Shown here: positions 15,967 through 22,395 of the stretch, one piece after another
Layout of the letters: every line of letters starts with the position of its first letter
Position numbering within the stretch: position 1 is the first letter of the stretch
From: Limosilactobacillus pulli
Lineage (GTDB): Bacteria; Bacillota; Bacilli; Lactobacillales; Lactobacillaceae
Direction of reading: 5' to 3'
DNA length: 22,395 nucleotides
NCBI RefSeq assembly: GCF_947381555.1
Contig: NZ_CANCWQ010000028.1
Coordinates: 1-22,395 of the forward strand
Position numbers and translations under genes: made by a program
The notes under the pieces: model-generated
What the model was told of the DNA's origin: nothing
Databases searched by the model: none
The model's input: the letters and a program-made list of their open reading frames with translations, nothing else

Positions 15967-17385
15967 CTACCACATGCCGATAACTTTCATCCAAAGCGGT
16001 GCTACCGTCAAGAAGACTACCAAGTAAAGCAGTCCCAAGACAAAGCTCATCCGCCACCATTCACCTTGCTTGACATAGCCAGAGCTTGCCAAAATGGAAG
16101 CAGGACCGTTGGCATAGTGAGTCGTCGAGGCCATGATTGCCGAACAGAATGCCAGTGACATTGCTGCCAGCATAACTGGAGTCCCAGCAGAAACCGCAAC
16201 GCCGACAAATGGCGCGTAAAGAGCCGTAACGTGCGCCGTGGCACTGGCAAACAGGTAGTGAGCATAGAAGTAGATAACCATCAGAATTGCCAACACTGCA
16301 ACCCAGTTCATACCATGCAGACCACTGGCAATCGATTTTGACAGCCACTTGATCAGGCCCATTTCAGAAAGCTCGCCGGCCATGAAGACCAGGATTGAAA
16401 GCCAGATCAAAACATTCCAAGCGCCAGTTTCACTCAACAGATCCTTCGTAGTCAGTACCCCAAAGATCAGCAACAAGCAGATTGCCAAAAAGGCAACGAA
16501 TGAAGCTTCAATGCCAAGGACATTGGACATCATCCATAAAATAATCGTTAAGATGAAAACACCAGCCATAACCTTTTCAGAAACCTTCATTGGTCCCATT
16601 TCGCGCAGGCTCTTGTCAGCCCATTCACGGGCATTAGGCGTTTCCTTGATCTCAGGCGGATACATCTTGTAGATGACATATGGCACCAAGATAAATAGCA
16701 GCAAACAAGGGACAACGCTGGCCGTAAACCAACCCAGCCAGGTAATGTGAATCTTCATCGTCTTAGCCAGGGCAACGATAACCAGGTTAGGTGCCAAAGC
16801 CGTCATAAACATAGCTGAAGTGATGATGTTGCTGTTAAATTCGGAGAATGTCAGAAAGGCCCCGATTTTTTTACGTGAATCGTCATTTGGCTCGGAACCA
16901 AACGTCTTGGCCAGTGATTCAACCAGTGGGTACACGATCCCACCGGCACGAGCCGTGTTGGAAGGCGTAGCTGGCGCCGTGATCAGATCGATTCCTCCAA
17001 CGGCATAGGCCAGACCAAGCGTCTTTTTACCAAAGGCCTTGATCAGATACAAGGCAATTCGGTGACCCAGACCAGTCTTGATGATTCCCCGCGCCAACAT
17101 AAAGGCCATGGCAATCAGCCAAGAAGAAGAGTTGCTGAAGGCCATCAAAGCATCATCCATTGGCACCAGTTTCGTCATGACTACTACCGTAAAGCCAATC
17201 AGCGTAACCGCGGCAATTGGCAGCGGCTGCGTAATGCAGGCAGCAATCGTTGCAATAAAGATCGCCATCATATGCCAAGCGGCAACTGATACGCCGGCTG
17301 GTCGGACTGGAGCCGTGAACCAGATCAGCAGCCCGATAATTAATGGGGCAATAAAGCCCTTATACTTAACTTTTGCTAAACCCAT
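15967..17385 (-). CDS. DASS-family anion transporter, CitT-like (probable citrate/succinate antiporter)
   Basis: A 472-residue inner-membrane protein with about a dozen hydrophobic segments, of the divalent anion:sodium symporter (DASS) family. It resembles E. coli CitT (487 residues) along its length: LAPLxxxxxxW at the start, TAPATPSNTARAGG (136-149) matching the CitT substrate/cation SNT motif, HYLFASATAHVTALY, and the second repeat ending in ATTHYANGPASI. CitT exchanges citrate for succinate. With citrate lyase on one side and the complete reductive route to succinate on the other, that exchange fits well here, though malate or tartrate exchange is possible. The start has GGAGGAAA at ideal spacing. 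It lies 40 bp after the dehydrogenase gene in the same unit and is closed by a terminator. Confidence 0.87.
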   Translation of the reverse strand: MGLAKVKYKGFIAPLIIGLLIWFTAPVRPAGVSVAAWHMMAIFIATIAACITQPLPIAAVTLIGFTVVVMTKLVPMDDALMAFSNSSSWLIAMAFMLARGIIKTGLGHRIALYLIKAFGKKTLGLAYAVGGIDLITAPATPSNTARAGGIVYPLVESLAKTFGSEPNDDSRKKIGAFLTFSEFNSNIITSAMFMTALAPNLVIVALAKTMKIHITWLGWFTASVVPCLLLFILVPYVIYKMYPPEIKETPNAREWADKSLREMGPMKVSEKVMAGVFILTIILWMMSNVLGIEASFVAFLAICLLLIFGVLTTKDLLSETGAWNVLIWLSILVFMAGELSEMGLIKWLSKSIASGLHGMNWVAVLAILMVIYFYAHYLFASATAHVTALYAPFVGVAVSAGTPVMLAAMSLAFCSAIMASTTHYANGPASILASSGYVKQGEWWRMSFVLGLLYLVVFLTVAPLWMKVIGMW

Positions 17386-17425
17386 TGTGATATTTCCTCC
17401 AAAAAAGTTGTCTCAAAATCCTAAT

Positions 17426-18346
17426 CTAAAGCTCAACGCCATCCAAAACTTCTTTCATTTTGGCGGCGGAGTGCTGCATTGCCGCTACCTCGCGTTTTGA
17501 AAGCGGCGTTTCAATGACATAGCGAATTCCAGTCCGGTTAACGGAAGCCGGCGTTCCCAGATATAGGTCCTTGATGCCATACTGACCATTCAAAGGCGCC
17601 GATAATGGCAAAACGATTGAACGGTTGAAAATGATGGCCTCACAAATCAAAGACAGACAGCGGGCAACGCCATAGTAGGTAGCACCTTTGGAACGAATGA
17701 TCGCGCCACCCTTTTTCTTAACACCAGACTGCATTTCTGCAAGCTCTTCATCAGTAACGTCAGCAAACTCCTTTAATGGTTTGCCGGCAATCGTTGCTTC
17801 ATCAAAGTTGGCAAACGATGTGTCACCGTGCTCACCTAAGACGTCAACGCTGATTTCACGTACCGGCACATGACAGCGCTTGGCAAGTGCCACGCGCAGC
17901 CGAGCCGTATCAAGCGACGTCCCCGTACCGATGACCCGGTTCTTTGGAAAACCAGAGATCCGCTGCGTCAGCGTTGTCAAAATATCAACTGGGTTGGAGG
18001 CGACGACAAAGATTCCTTTAAAGCCGCTCTTAACGATTGGGTCGATGATCGTCTTTAAGATCCCAACGTTTTTGTTAACCAGATCCAGCCGACTCTCACC
18101 CGGCTTGCGCGGAATTCCGGCCGTAATAACTACAACGTCAGTGTCAGCCGCATCCTCATACTTGCCGCCGCGTACTACCGTCGTACCATCGAACATAGCC
18201 AGGTCTTCTAAATCCATTGCATCACCAGCCGCTTTTTGCGTCTTACGATCAACAATGATCAATTCATCCAGACTAACGTGTTGCAGTAAATCGTTGGCAA
18301 AAGCGGAACCAACCGCACCGTCGCCAACCAGCATAACTTTTGACAT
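17426..18346 (-). CDS. L-lactate/malate dehydrogenase family, probable NAD-malate dehydrogenase
   Basis: A 306-residue NAD-dependent enzyme with the LDH/MDH fold: glycine-rich loop GDGAVG (8-13), Asp33 for the NAD ribose, catalytic His173 in GEHGD, Asp146 and Arg149 in LDTARLR, and Arg86 on the mobile loop. The decisive specificity residue (Gln102 in lactate dehydrogenases) is Arg80 here, in AGIPRKPGESR; Arg at this place selects oxaloacetate/malate, as engineered Gln102Arg LDH shows. The rest is LDH-like (RLDLVNKN follows the loop), so it is probably an LDH-derived malate dehydrogenase, reducing oxaloacetate from citrate to malate at the cost of NADH. AGAGGAAAA precedes the ATG. A strong promoter lies upstream and a DASS transporter follows in the same unit. 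Confidence 0.88.
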   Translation of the reverse strand: MSKVMLVGDGAVGSAFANDLLQHVSLDELIIVDRKTQKAAGDAMDLEDLAMFDGTTVVRGGKYEDAADTDVVVITAGIPRKPGESRLDLVNKNVGILKTIIDPIVKSGFKGIFVVASNPVDILTTLTQRISGFPKNRVIGTGTSLDTARLRVALAKRCHVPVREISVDVLGEHGDTSFANFDEATIAGKPLKEFADVTDEELAEMQSGVKKKGGAIIRSKGATYYGVARCLSLICEAIIFNRSIVLPLSAPLNGQYGIKDLYLGTPASVNRTGIRYVIETPLSKREVAAMQHSAAKMKEVLDGVEL

Positions 18347-18421
18347 ATCTGATTTTCCTCTCTACTCGACTGAAAAAGGCTGTTTAGACACTTTTTCAAA
18401 AATTTTCTAACAAAATTCAGT

Positions 18422-18450
18422 ATTGTACACGTTTCTTGTGATAATTTCAA
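18422..18450 (-). promoter_or_regulatory. Predicted promoter of the malate dehydrogenase-transporter unit
   Basis: On the minus strand TTGAAA (18445-18450), exactly 17 bp, TACAAT (18422-18427). As in the citM promoter, CGTGTA spans the spacer/-10 junction. Transcription would start near 18415, about 70 bases before the ATG. Confidence 0.75.
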
Positions 18451-18453
18451 CAA
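18436..18453. promoter_or_regulatory. Rex-like operator overlapping the mdh -35 box
   Basis: TTGTGATAATTTCAACAA matches the Firmicute Rex consensus TTGTGAAnnnnTTCACAA at 11 of 14 defined positions on either strand; the right arm is imperfect. It covers the -35 box of the mdh promoter, where a repressor would block polymerase. Rex binding is inferred. Confidence 0.45.
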
Positions 18454-18466
18454 AATAATGGCTAAT

Positions 18467-18502
18467 AATACGACAGGGCAAAATCCCTAACCCTGCCGTA
18501 TT
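18467..18502 (-). terminator. Long hairpin after the fumarate reductase gene
   Basis: AATACGACAGGG (18467-18478) pairs with CCCTGCCGTATT (18491-18502) over 12 bp with one G-U or A-C position and a 12-nt loop. The following bases on the minus strand are AT-rich but not a clean T run. It is probably the terminator of fumC-frdA and insulates the mdh promoter just beyond. Confidence 0.65.
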
Positions 18503-18541
18503 CAAATATTTAGACCCGCGTACGCTATTGAAGGAAGAAAA

Positions 18542-19930
18542 TTAATGTTCGCGAGCGTAAACCGTTACTTGTTGACCGGCTTGACGACCAAAGATGATCG
18601 TTTCAGCAATTGAGTTACCGCCGACCCGGTTGTTACCGTGCAGACCGCCGGAAACCTCACCGGCTGCGTACAGACCAGGAATCACGTCACCATTGCCGTC
18701 AAGAACCTGCGTCTTGGTGTTGATGTGAATTCCACCCATCGTGTAGTGGATGGCTGGAGCAATGTGAATGGCAAAGTAGCCTGGCTTGGACAGATCGCGA
18801 TCCATCCCCGTCGTCCGGCCGAATTCTTTGTCTTCACCGGCTTGAACGGCCTGGTTCCAAGTTTCGACCGTATTCTTAAGCATCGCCGGATCCATCTTCA
18901 GGTTCTTGGCCAGGTCTTCAACCGTGTCACCACTAACAACCAAGCCAACCTTGTCGTAGAACTCAATAGCCTTGGCATGGTCACGAACGCCTTGGTCAAA
19001 GATCAGGTAGGCACTATGTTCTGGCAAGGCGGTAATCGTTTCGGAAACGATCTTGCGTGTGTTCAGTTCGTTAACAAAACGTTCACCTTGGAAGTTGACC
19101 AAGATGGCCCCTTCACCACGAACGGCTTCGCCAATCAGGTAGACGTGTGGATTGTCTTGTTGAACGGTTGGGTGAACTTGAACAAAATTCATCTGCGTCA
19201 ATTGAGCGCCAACCTCTTCAGCCAGCTTTAAGCCGTCACCGGTTGCCCCAGGCTGGTTGGTCGTCTTGTAGTCAGCCAGGTCTGGACGATAGCGCTTGAT
19301 GTATTCCTTAGAGGCACCAAAGCCACCGGTTGCCAGCAGCACGGCCTTAGCATTGATCTGCTTTGGCTGACCATCAACGCTGGCTACGACCCCGGCAACT
19401 GCGCCTTGGTCGTTTTTAACCAGCTTTTCAACCTTAACCTTGTTAAAGACGGGGATGTTTTCTTTAGCAGCGACATCTAGCAGACTCTTGACCAGAAAAC
19501 CACCAATTGGAGCCATTGAAGCTGGACGGTGGGTCCGCTTCTTGGACATCCCACCGGTAATCGTAACGTCTTCTAGCTTGATGCCATGGTCGGCCAGCCA
19601 GTCGATTGCAAGTGGTGAGTGAACAACAAAGAAACCAAGCATGTCCTTGTCGTTGAGCTTACCGCCGTCTTTGTAGGTTTCACGGTAAAAGTCATTGATA
19701 TTGTCAATAATGCCATGCTTGAGTTGAACGTTGGTTTCAGCAGCGTTCATCCCAGAAGAGGCCCGGTTGGTATTGCCGCCAAGCTGTTCTTCTTTTTCCA
19801 GCACGGCAACGTTCATCCCCAGTTCATGAGCTTGAATTGCAGCCGCCAGACCGGTACCGCCAGAACCGACGATCACGGCATCATAGCTGCCGGCCAGCTG
19901 ACTGACTGGCGTGGTTTGAAATTGTGCCAT
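18542..19930 (-). CDS. Soluble fumarate reductase flavoprotein
   Basis: A 462-residue FAD enzyme of the fumarate reductase/succinate dehydrogenase flavoprotein family. The FAD-binding site is VGSGGTGLAAA (21-31) with Glu45 for the ribose. Residues matching the Shewanella flavocytochrome c active site are all present: H253 (HPT), E268 and R271 (GEAVRGEG), R292 (NTRK), H395 (HYTMGG) and R435 (NNRVGG). There is no signal peptide, heme motif, N-terminal FMN domain, iron-sulfur partner or membrane anchor gene nearby, so it is a cytoplasmic single-subunit enzyme whose electron donor is unknown. It should reduce fumarate to succinate, the last step of the citrate route. AAAGGAG is seven bases before the ATG, and the gene begins 16 bp after fumC, evidently in the same transcript. 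Confidence 0.9.
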   Translation of the reverse strand: MAQFQTTPVSQLAGSYDAVIVGSGGTGLAAAIQAHELGMNVAVLEKEEQLGGNTNRASSGMNAAETNVQLKHGIIDNINDFYRETYKDGGKLNDKDMLGFFVVHSPLAIDWLADHGIKLEDVTITGGMSKKRTHRPASMAPIGGFLVKSLLDVAAKENIPVFNKVKVEKLVKNDQGAVAGVVASVDGQPKQINAKAVLLATGGFGASKEYIKRYRPDLADYKTTNQPGATGDGLKLAEEVGAQLTQMNFVQVHPTVQQDNPHVYLIGEAVRGEGAILVNFQGERFVNELNTRKIVSETITALPEHSAYLIFDQGVRDHAKAIEFYDKVGLVVSGDTVEDLAKNLKMDPAMLKNTVETWNQAVQAGEDKEFGRTTGMDRDLSKPGYFAIHIAPAIHYTMGGIHINTKTQVLDGNGDVIPGLYAAGEVSGGLHGNNRVGGNSIAETIIFGRQAGQQVTVYAREH

Positions 19931-19946
19931 TTTGCAGCTCCTTTAA

Positions 19947-21344
19947 TTAGTCTTCGTAATCGTGACGATCGGCGTTGGTCATCTTCAGCGGATCCATCCA
20001 TTCGTCGTATTGCTCTTCGGTAACCTTGCCAGACTTCAGGGCAGCTTCTTTCAGCGTGCTGCCAGCCTTGTCGGCAGCTTGAGCAATCTTGGCACTGTCA
20101 TGGTAGCCAATGTGTGGGGAAAGTGCCGTAACCGTCATCAGTGAGTTGTCCAGCAGTTCCTTCATCCGCTTTTCGTTGACCGTCAGACCATGAATCATCT
20201 TGTCAGCAAAGCCCATCGTCGTACCCGTCAGCAGGTCGGCAGATTCCAGGAAGGCATCAATCATAACTGGCTTGAAGACGTTCATTTCAAAGTTACCTTG
20301 TGAGGAGGCAGTTGAAACGACCACGTCATTGCCGAATACTCGCAAAGCAGCCATCGTAACGGCTTCAGCTTGAGTTGGGTTAACCTTACCAGGCATGATT
20401 GAAGAGCCTGGTTCGTTAGCCGGGATGTGCAGTTCACCATAGCCGGCCCGTGGACCAGAAGCCAGGAAACGGATGTCTTGAGCGATCTTAAACATGTCGG
20501 CAGCCAGCGTCTTCAAAGCACCATGAACCACATTGAGGCCAGAGTGGTGTGACAGGCCATAGAACTTGTTGCTCTTGGCAGTCAGCTTCAGACCGTATGC
20601 TTGGCTGAGCTTTTCGGCGATCTTTTCAGGCATGCCTTCAGCAGCGTTCAGACCAGTACCAACAGCCGTCCCACCGATTGCCAATTCTTCCAGCGTTGGT
20701 TCAAGCTGTTCGATGTACTTAAGGTCGTGTTCAAGTGCAGATACGTAGCCGGATACTTCTTGACCAAAAGTCAATGGAACGGCATCTTGCAAGTGAGTCC
20801 GACCAACCTTAACCGTTTCCCAGTACTTGTCTTGCTTGATCTTCAATTCATCGATCAGGTGTTGTACGGCTGGCTTCAGCTTGTCCAGTGCTTCTAAGGC
20901 AACGACGTTCATAGCAGTTGGGAACGTGTCATTTGAGCTTTGGCCCTTGTTAACATCATCGTTAGGCAGGATTTCAACGTCTGGGTTGATCTGCATTGCC
21001 TTATGAGCTACGACTTCGTTAGTGTTCATGTTGGTCTGCGTACCGGAACCGGTTTGGTAAACCTTCAATGGGAAGTCCTTGCGCAGATCTTCATCGCTCA
21101 AAGCCAGCAGTTCATCAACGGCTTTAACGATCAGGTTACCCTTTTCTTCAGAAATCGCGTTGGTTTCCATGTTAGCTTGAGCAGCTGCCTTCTTAATGTT
21201 CAGCAGTGCACGAATAATAGCGATTGGCATGTATTGGCCAGTTGGGAAGTTGTGACGGCTCCGTTCAGTTTGAGGACCCCACAAAGCATCGGCAGGGATT
21301 TGAACTGGACCTAGAGTATCTTCTTCAGTACGAAATTCTGGCAT
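19947..21344 (-). CDS. fumC: Class II fumarate hydratase
   Basis: FumC, 465 residues, the iron-free homotetrameric fumarase interconverting malate and fumarate. The family signature GSSIMPGKVNP is at 313-323, with the catalytic serine at 314 or 315; GRTHLQDA (181-188) holds the active-site histidine H184, and GSGTQTNMNTNEV (99-111) is the substrate loop. The start at 21344 (MPEFRTEEDT) follows GGAGG with seven bases between; an ATG nine codons upstream lacks a ribosome site. It heads the fumC-fumarate reductase unit, working in the malate-to-fumarate direction here. Aspartase shares the fold, but the neighbours and sequence favour fumarase. Confidence 0.95.
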   Translation of the reverse strand: MPEFRTEEDTLGPVQIPADALWGPQTERSRHNFPTGQYMPIAIIRALLNIKKAAAQANMETNAISEEKGNLIVKAVDELLALSDEDLRKDFPLKVYQTGSGTQTNMNTNEVVAHKAMQINPDVEILPNDDVNKGQSSNDTFPTAMNVVALEALDKLKPAVQHLIDELKIKQDKYWETVKVGRTHLQDAVPLTFGQEVSGYVSALEHDLKYIEQLEPTLEELAIGGTAVGTGLNAAEGMPEKIAEKLSQAYGLKLTAKSNKFYGLSHHSGLNVVHGALKTLAADMFKIAQDIRFLASGPRAGYGELHIPANEPGSSIMPGKVNPTQAEAVTMAALRVFGNDVVVSTASSQGNFEMNVFKPVMIDAFLESADLLTGTTMGFADKMIHGLTVNEKRMKELLDNSLMTVTALSPHIGYHDSAKIAQAADKAGSTLKEAALKSGKVTEEQYDEWMDPLKMTNADRHDYED

Positions 21345-21389
21345 ATTAAAACCTCCAATTGAATTCAACATGCGATATAAACAAAGTGA

Positions 21390-21404
21390 TGTAAGCGTTG
21401 TTGC
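21390..21404. promoter_or_regulatory. cre-like site in the fumC leader
   Basis: ATGTAAGCGTTGTTG matches the catabolite-responsive element WTGNAANCGNWNNCA except for the last two bases. It would lie just downstream of the predicted fumC transcription start, a usual place for CcpA repression. Confidence 0.35.
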
Positions 21405-21419
21405 TTTTCTACGGTTCCA

Positions 21420-21449
21420 ACTTTACTCTGCACAAACTGCTATAGTCAA
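21420..21449 (-). promoter_or_regulatory. Candidate fumC-frdA promoter
   Basis: On the minus strand TTGACT (21444-21449), 18-bp spacer, TAAAGT (21420-21425). The -10 box is only fair, so the call is tentative. Confidence 0.4.
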
Positions 21450-21517
21450 AACACATAGAGCTTATAACAATTACTTATAATCCCCAATCAAAAACCCGTT
21501 ACCAAGCCGTTTTAATC

Positions 21518-21557
21518 TTTTTGAAACTTTTGCACAATCTTTAATTAATTTCAAAAA
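21518..21557. repeat. 9-bp inverted repeat upstream of fumC
   Basis: TTTTTGAAA (21518-21526) and TTTCAAAAA (21549-21557) are perfect inverted copies separated by 22 bases. The arms lie in AT-rich DNA, so chance is possible, but the distance of about two helical turns plus would suit a dimeric regulator. Confidence 0.35.
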
Positions 21558-21630
21558 AATCTAAAAATCTTTCGCCCGTTCGAGTAACCAGTCATTTTAT
21601 ATGTAATCGGCTATTAATCTCAAAGCATAT

Positions 21631-21669
21631 AAAAAACCGCAGACAGCCTTTAAACACTGTCTGCGGTTT
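21631..21669 (-). terminator. Terminator of the peptidyl-prolyl isomerase gene
   Basis: AAACCGCAGACAG (21634-21646) pairs perfectly with CTGTCTGCGGTTT (21657-21669) over 13 bp; on the minus strand the stem is followed by six Ts. It lies 12 bases after the isomerase stop. Confidence 0.92.
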
Positions 21670-21681
21670 GATAATCATATG

Positions 21682-22272
21682 CTAAGCTTCATCAATTTCA
21701 ACCGTTGTCATTACAACATCTTCTTTTGGCTTGTCAGCCGCATCACGAGCAACCCGGCTGATCTCGTCAACGACGTCCATGCCGCTGACTACCTGGCCAA
21801 ATACGGTATGATGACCATCCAGCCATGGTGTCCCACCGTTTTGTTCGTAGTTGGCAACCACCTCTTTAGGCCAGCCCAGCTGCTTCATTTGACCAATCAT
21901 ATTATCAGGCACCTGCGTAGCACTGACGATAAAGAATTGGCTGCCGTTGGTATTAGGGCCGGCATTGGCCATTGAAAGAGCACCATTGAAATTAAACAGT
22001 TCACGACTGAACTCATCTTCAAACGGAGCACCAAAGCTGCTTTGACCGCCAGCACCGGTACCGGTTGGGTCACCACCTTGAATCATGAATTCAGGAATGA
22101 CCCGATGGAACGTCACGCCATCATAGTAGCCTTGCTTAGCCAGCGTGATGAAGTTTTCCACCGTCTTAGGTGCCTGCTCTGGAAACAATTGGATCACGAT
22201 GTCACCGTGGTTAGTCTTAATAGTTGCTTTAGGACCCTTGGCATCAGCCAGGTCTAATTGTGGAAAAGTCAT
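21682..22272 (-). CDS. Cyclophilin-type peptidyl-prolyl cis-trans isomerase
   Basis: A 196-residue cyclophilin, cytoplasmic as no signal sequence is seen, which speeds proline isomerisation during protein folding. The catalytic block FHRVIPEFMIQGGDPTGTG spans residues 55-73, with the catalytic arginine R57; GGQSSFGAPFEDEF and GSQFFI follow as in the family. An insertion of about 25 residues (QVPDNMIGQMKQLGWPKEVV region) before HHTVFGQV is longer than in minimal bacterial cyclophilins. The start at 22272 has GAGGAGGT directly upstream; an ATG six codons earlier is less well placed. It stands alone between its own promoter and terminator. Confidence 0.93.
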   Translation of the reverse strand: MTFPQLDLADAKGPKATIKTNHGDIVIQLFPEQAPKTVENFITLAKQGYYDGVTFHRVIPEFMIQGGDPTGTGAGGQSSFGAPFEDEFSRELFNFNGALSMANAGPNTNGSQFFIVSATQVPDNMIGQMKQLGWPKEVVANYEQNGGTPWLDGHHTVFGQVVSGMDVVDEISRVARDAADKPKEDVVMTTVEIDEA

Positions 22273-22302
22273 TTTTACCTCCTCAAGCATTAAACATTTT
22301 GA

Positions 22303-22343
22303 ATATTAGATTTCATTATGACGAATTGTCAAACCAAGTGCAA
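22303..22343 (-). promoter_or_regulatory. Promoter region of the isomerase gene
   Basis: Two overlapping candidates on the minus strand: TTGACA (22327-22332), 18 bp, TAATAT (22303-22308); and TTGCAC (22338-22343), 17 bp, CATAAT (22315-22320). The first has a consensus -35 box. Confidence 0.55.
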
Positions 22344-22395
22344 CGATTTCTCAAAAAATACTTCATATGGGGTTTCATAATTTAACACTTTTCGA

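Larger units (their letters stand above)
21345..21630. other. Control region upstream of fumC
   Basis: This AT-rich spacer of almost 300 bases carries no gene. It holds a candidate promoter (21420-21449), a cre-like site (21390-21404), and a 9-bp inverted repeat further up (21518-21557). The long distance from the ribosome site to the upstream terminator suggests more than one regulatory input. Confidence 0.5.

Noticed and set aside
15911..16060. Longer N-terminus for the second alpha/beta hydrolase
   Set aside because: The extension crosses a terminator and the end of the transporter gene; the ATG at 15910 has its own ribosome site and gives a normal-length protein.
17078..17500. Open frame of 140 codons on the plus strand opposite the DASS transporter
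   Set aside because: No ribosome site, no recognisable protein, and it lies opposite a well-conserved gene. The same applies to the plus-strand frames at 18638-19231 (opposite the fumarate reductase), 10615-11055 (opposite citE) and 19619-20023.
17426..18346. Annotation as L-lactate or hydroxyisocaproate dehydrogenase
   Set aside because: Arg at the Gln102 position and the citrate-to-succinate neighbourhood favour malate; hydroxyisocaproate dehydrogenases have a different loop here.
18422..18436. cre site at TGTACACGTTTCTT in the mdh promoter
   Set aside because: At least three mismatches at fixed positions; the overlap with the promoter and Rex-like site explains the sequence better.
1..22395. 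Mobile element, CRISPR array, toxin-antitoxin or phage defence genes
   Set aside because: Both strands were searched for transposase, repeat arrays, small paired genes and nuclease motifs; none was found, and gene order looks like stable metabolic chromosome.

Overview
The window looks like a chromosomal stretch of a lactic acid bacterium of the family Lactobacillaceae, probably a heterofermenter. The grounds are strong AGGAGG-type ribosome sites, AT-rich spacers between moderately GC-rich genes, a Leuconostoc/Weissella-type cit cluster (citI diverging from citM-citCDEF) and several proteins with close lactobacillar relatives. The species cannot be fixed from the sequence alone. There is no rRNA, tRNA, insertion sequence, CRISPR array or phage gene.

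Layout. 1-3198 (+): a probable two-gene unit of an APC-type amino-acid permease and a PLP enzyme resembling Lactobacillus isoleucine 2-epimerase, closed by a bidirectional terminator. 3200-6982 (-): a DJ-1/PfpI protein, an HSL-type alpha/beta hydrolase, a family-4-like uracil-DNA glycosylase without the usual cysteines, and a ThrE-type threonine/serine exporter. 7137-13955 (-): citM-citC-citD-citE-citF, a terminator hairpin, then citG and a LysR regulator. 14135-15085 (+): citI, a SorC-family regulator, diverging from citM. 15122-15910 (-): a second alpha/beta hydrolase. 15967-18346 (-): an L-lactate/malate dehydrogenase with the malate-type specificity Arg, then a CitT-like DASS anion transporter. 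18542-21344 (-): fumC and a soluble fumarate reductase flavoprotein. 21682-22272 (-): a cyclophilin-type peptidyl-prolyl isomerase.

How it fits together. From about 8.0 to 21.3 kb the genes form an almost complete route from citrate to succinate. Citrate enters through the DASS carrier, probably in exchange for succinate. Citrate lyase (CitDEF, activated by CitC and CitG) splits it into acetate and oxaloacetate. Oxaloacetate can go to pyruvate through CitM, or be reduced by malate dehydrogenase, dehydrated by FumC and reduced by the fumarate reductase to succinate. The reductive branch would consume NADH, and an 18-bp near-match to the Rex (NADH-sensing repressor) operator overlaps the promoter of the dehydrogenase-transporter unit. 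citX, normally needed to load the citrate lyase acyl carrier, is not in the window.

The parts are all known families, and I found no defence system or unknown multigene machine. The points most worth a second look are the Rex-like site, the malate-specific LDH-fold enzyme, the cysteine-free uracil glycosylase, the epimerase-permease pair and the missing citX.
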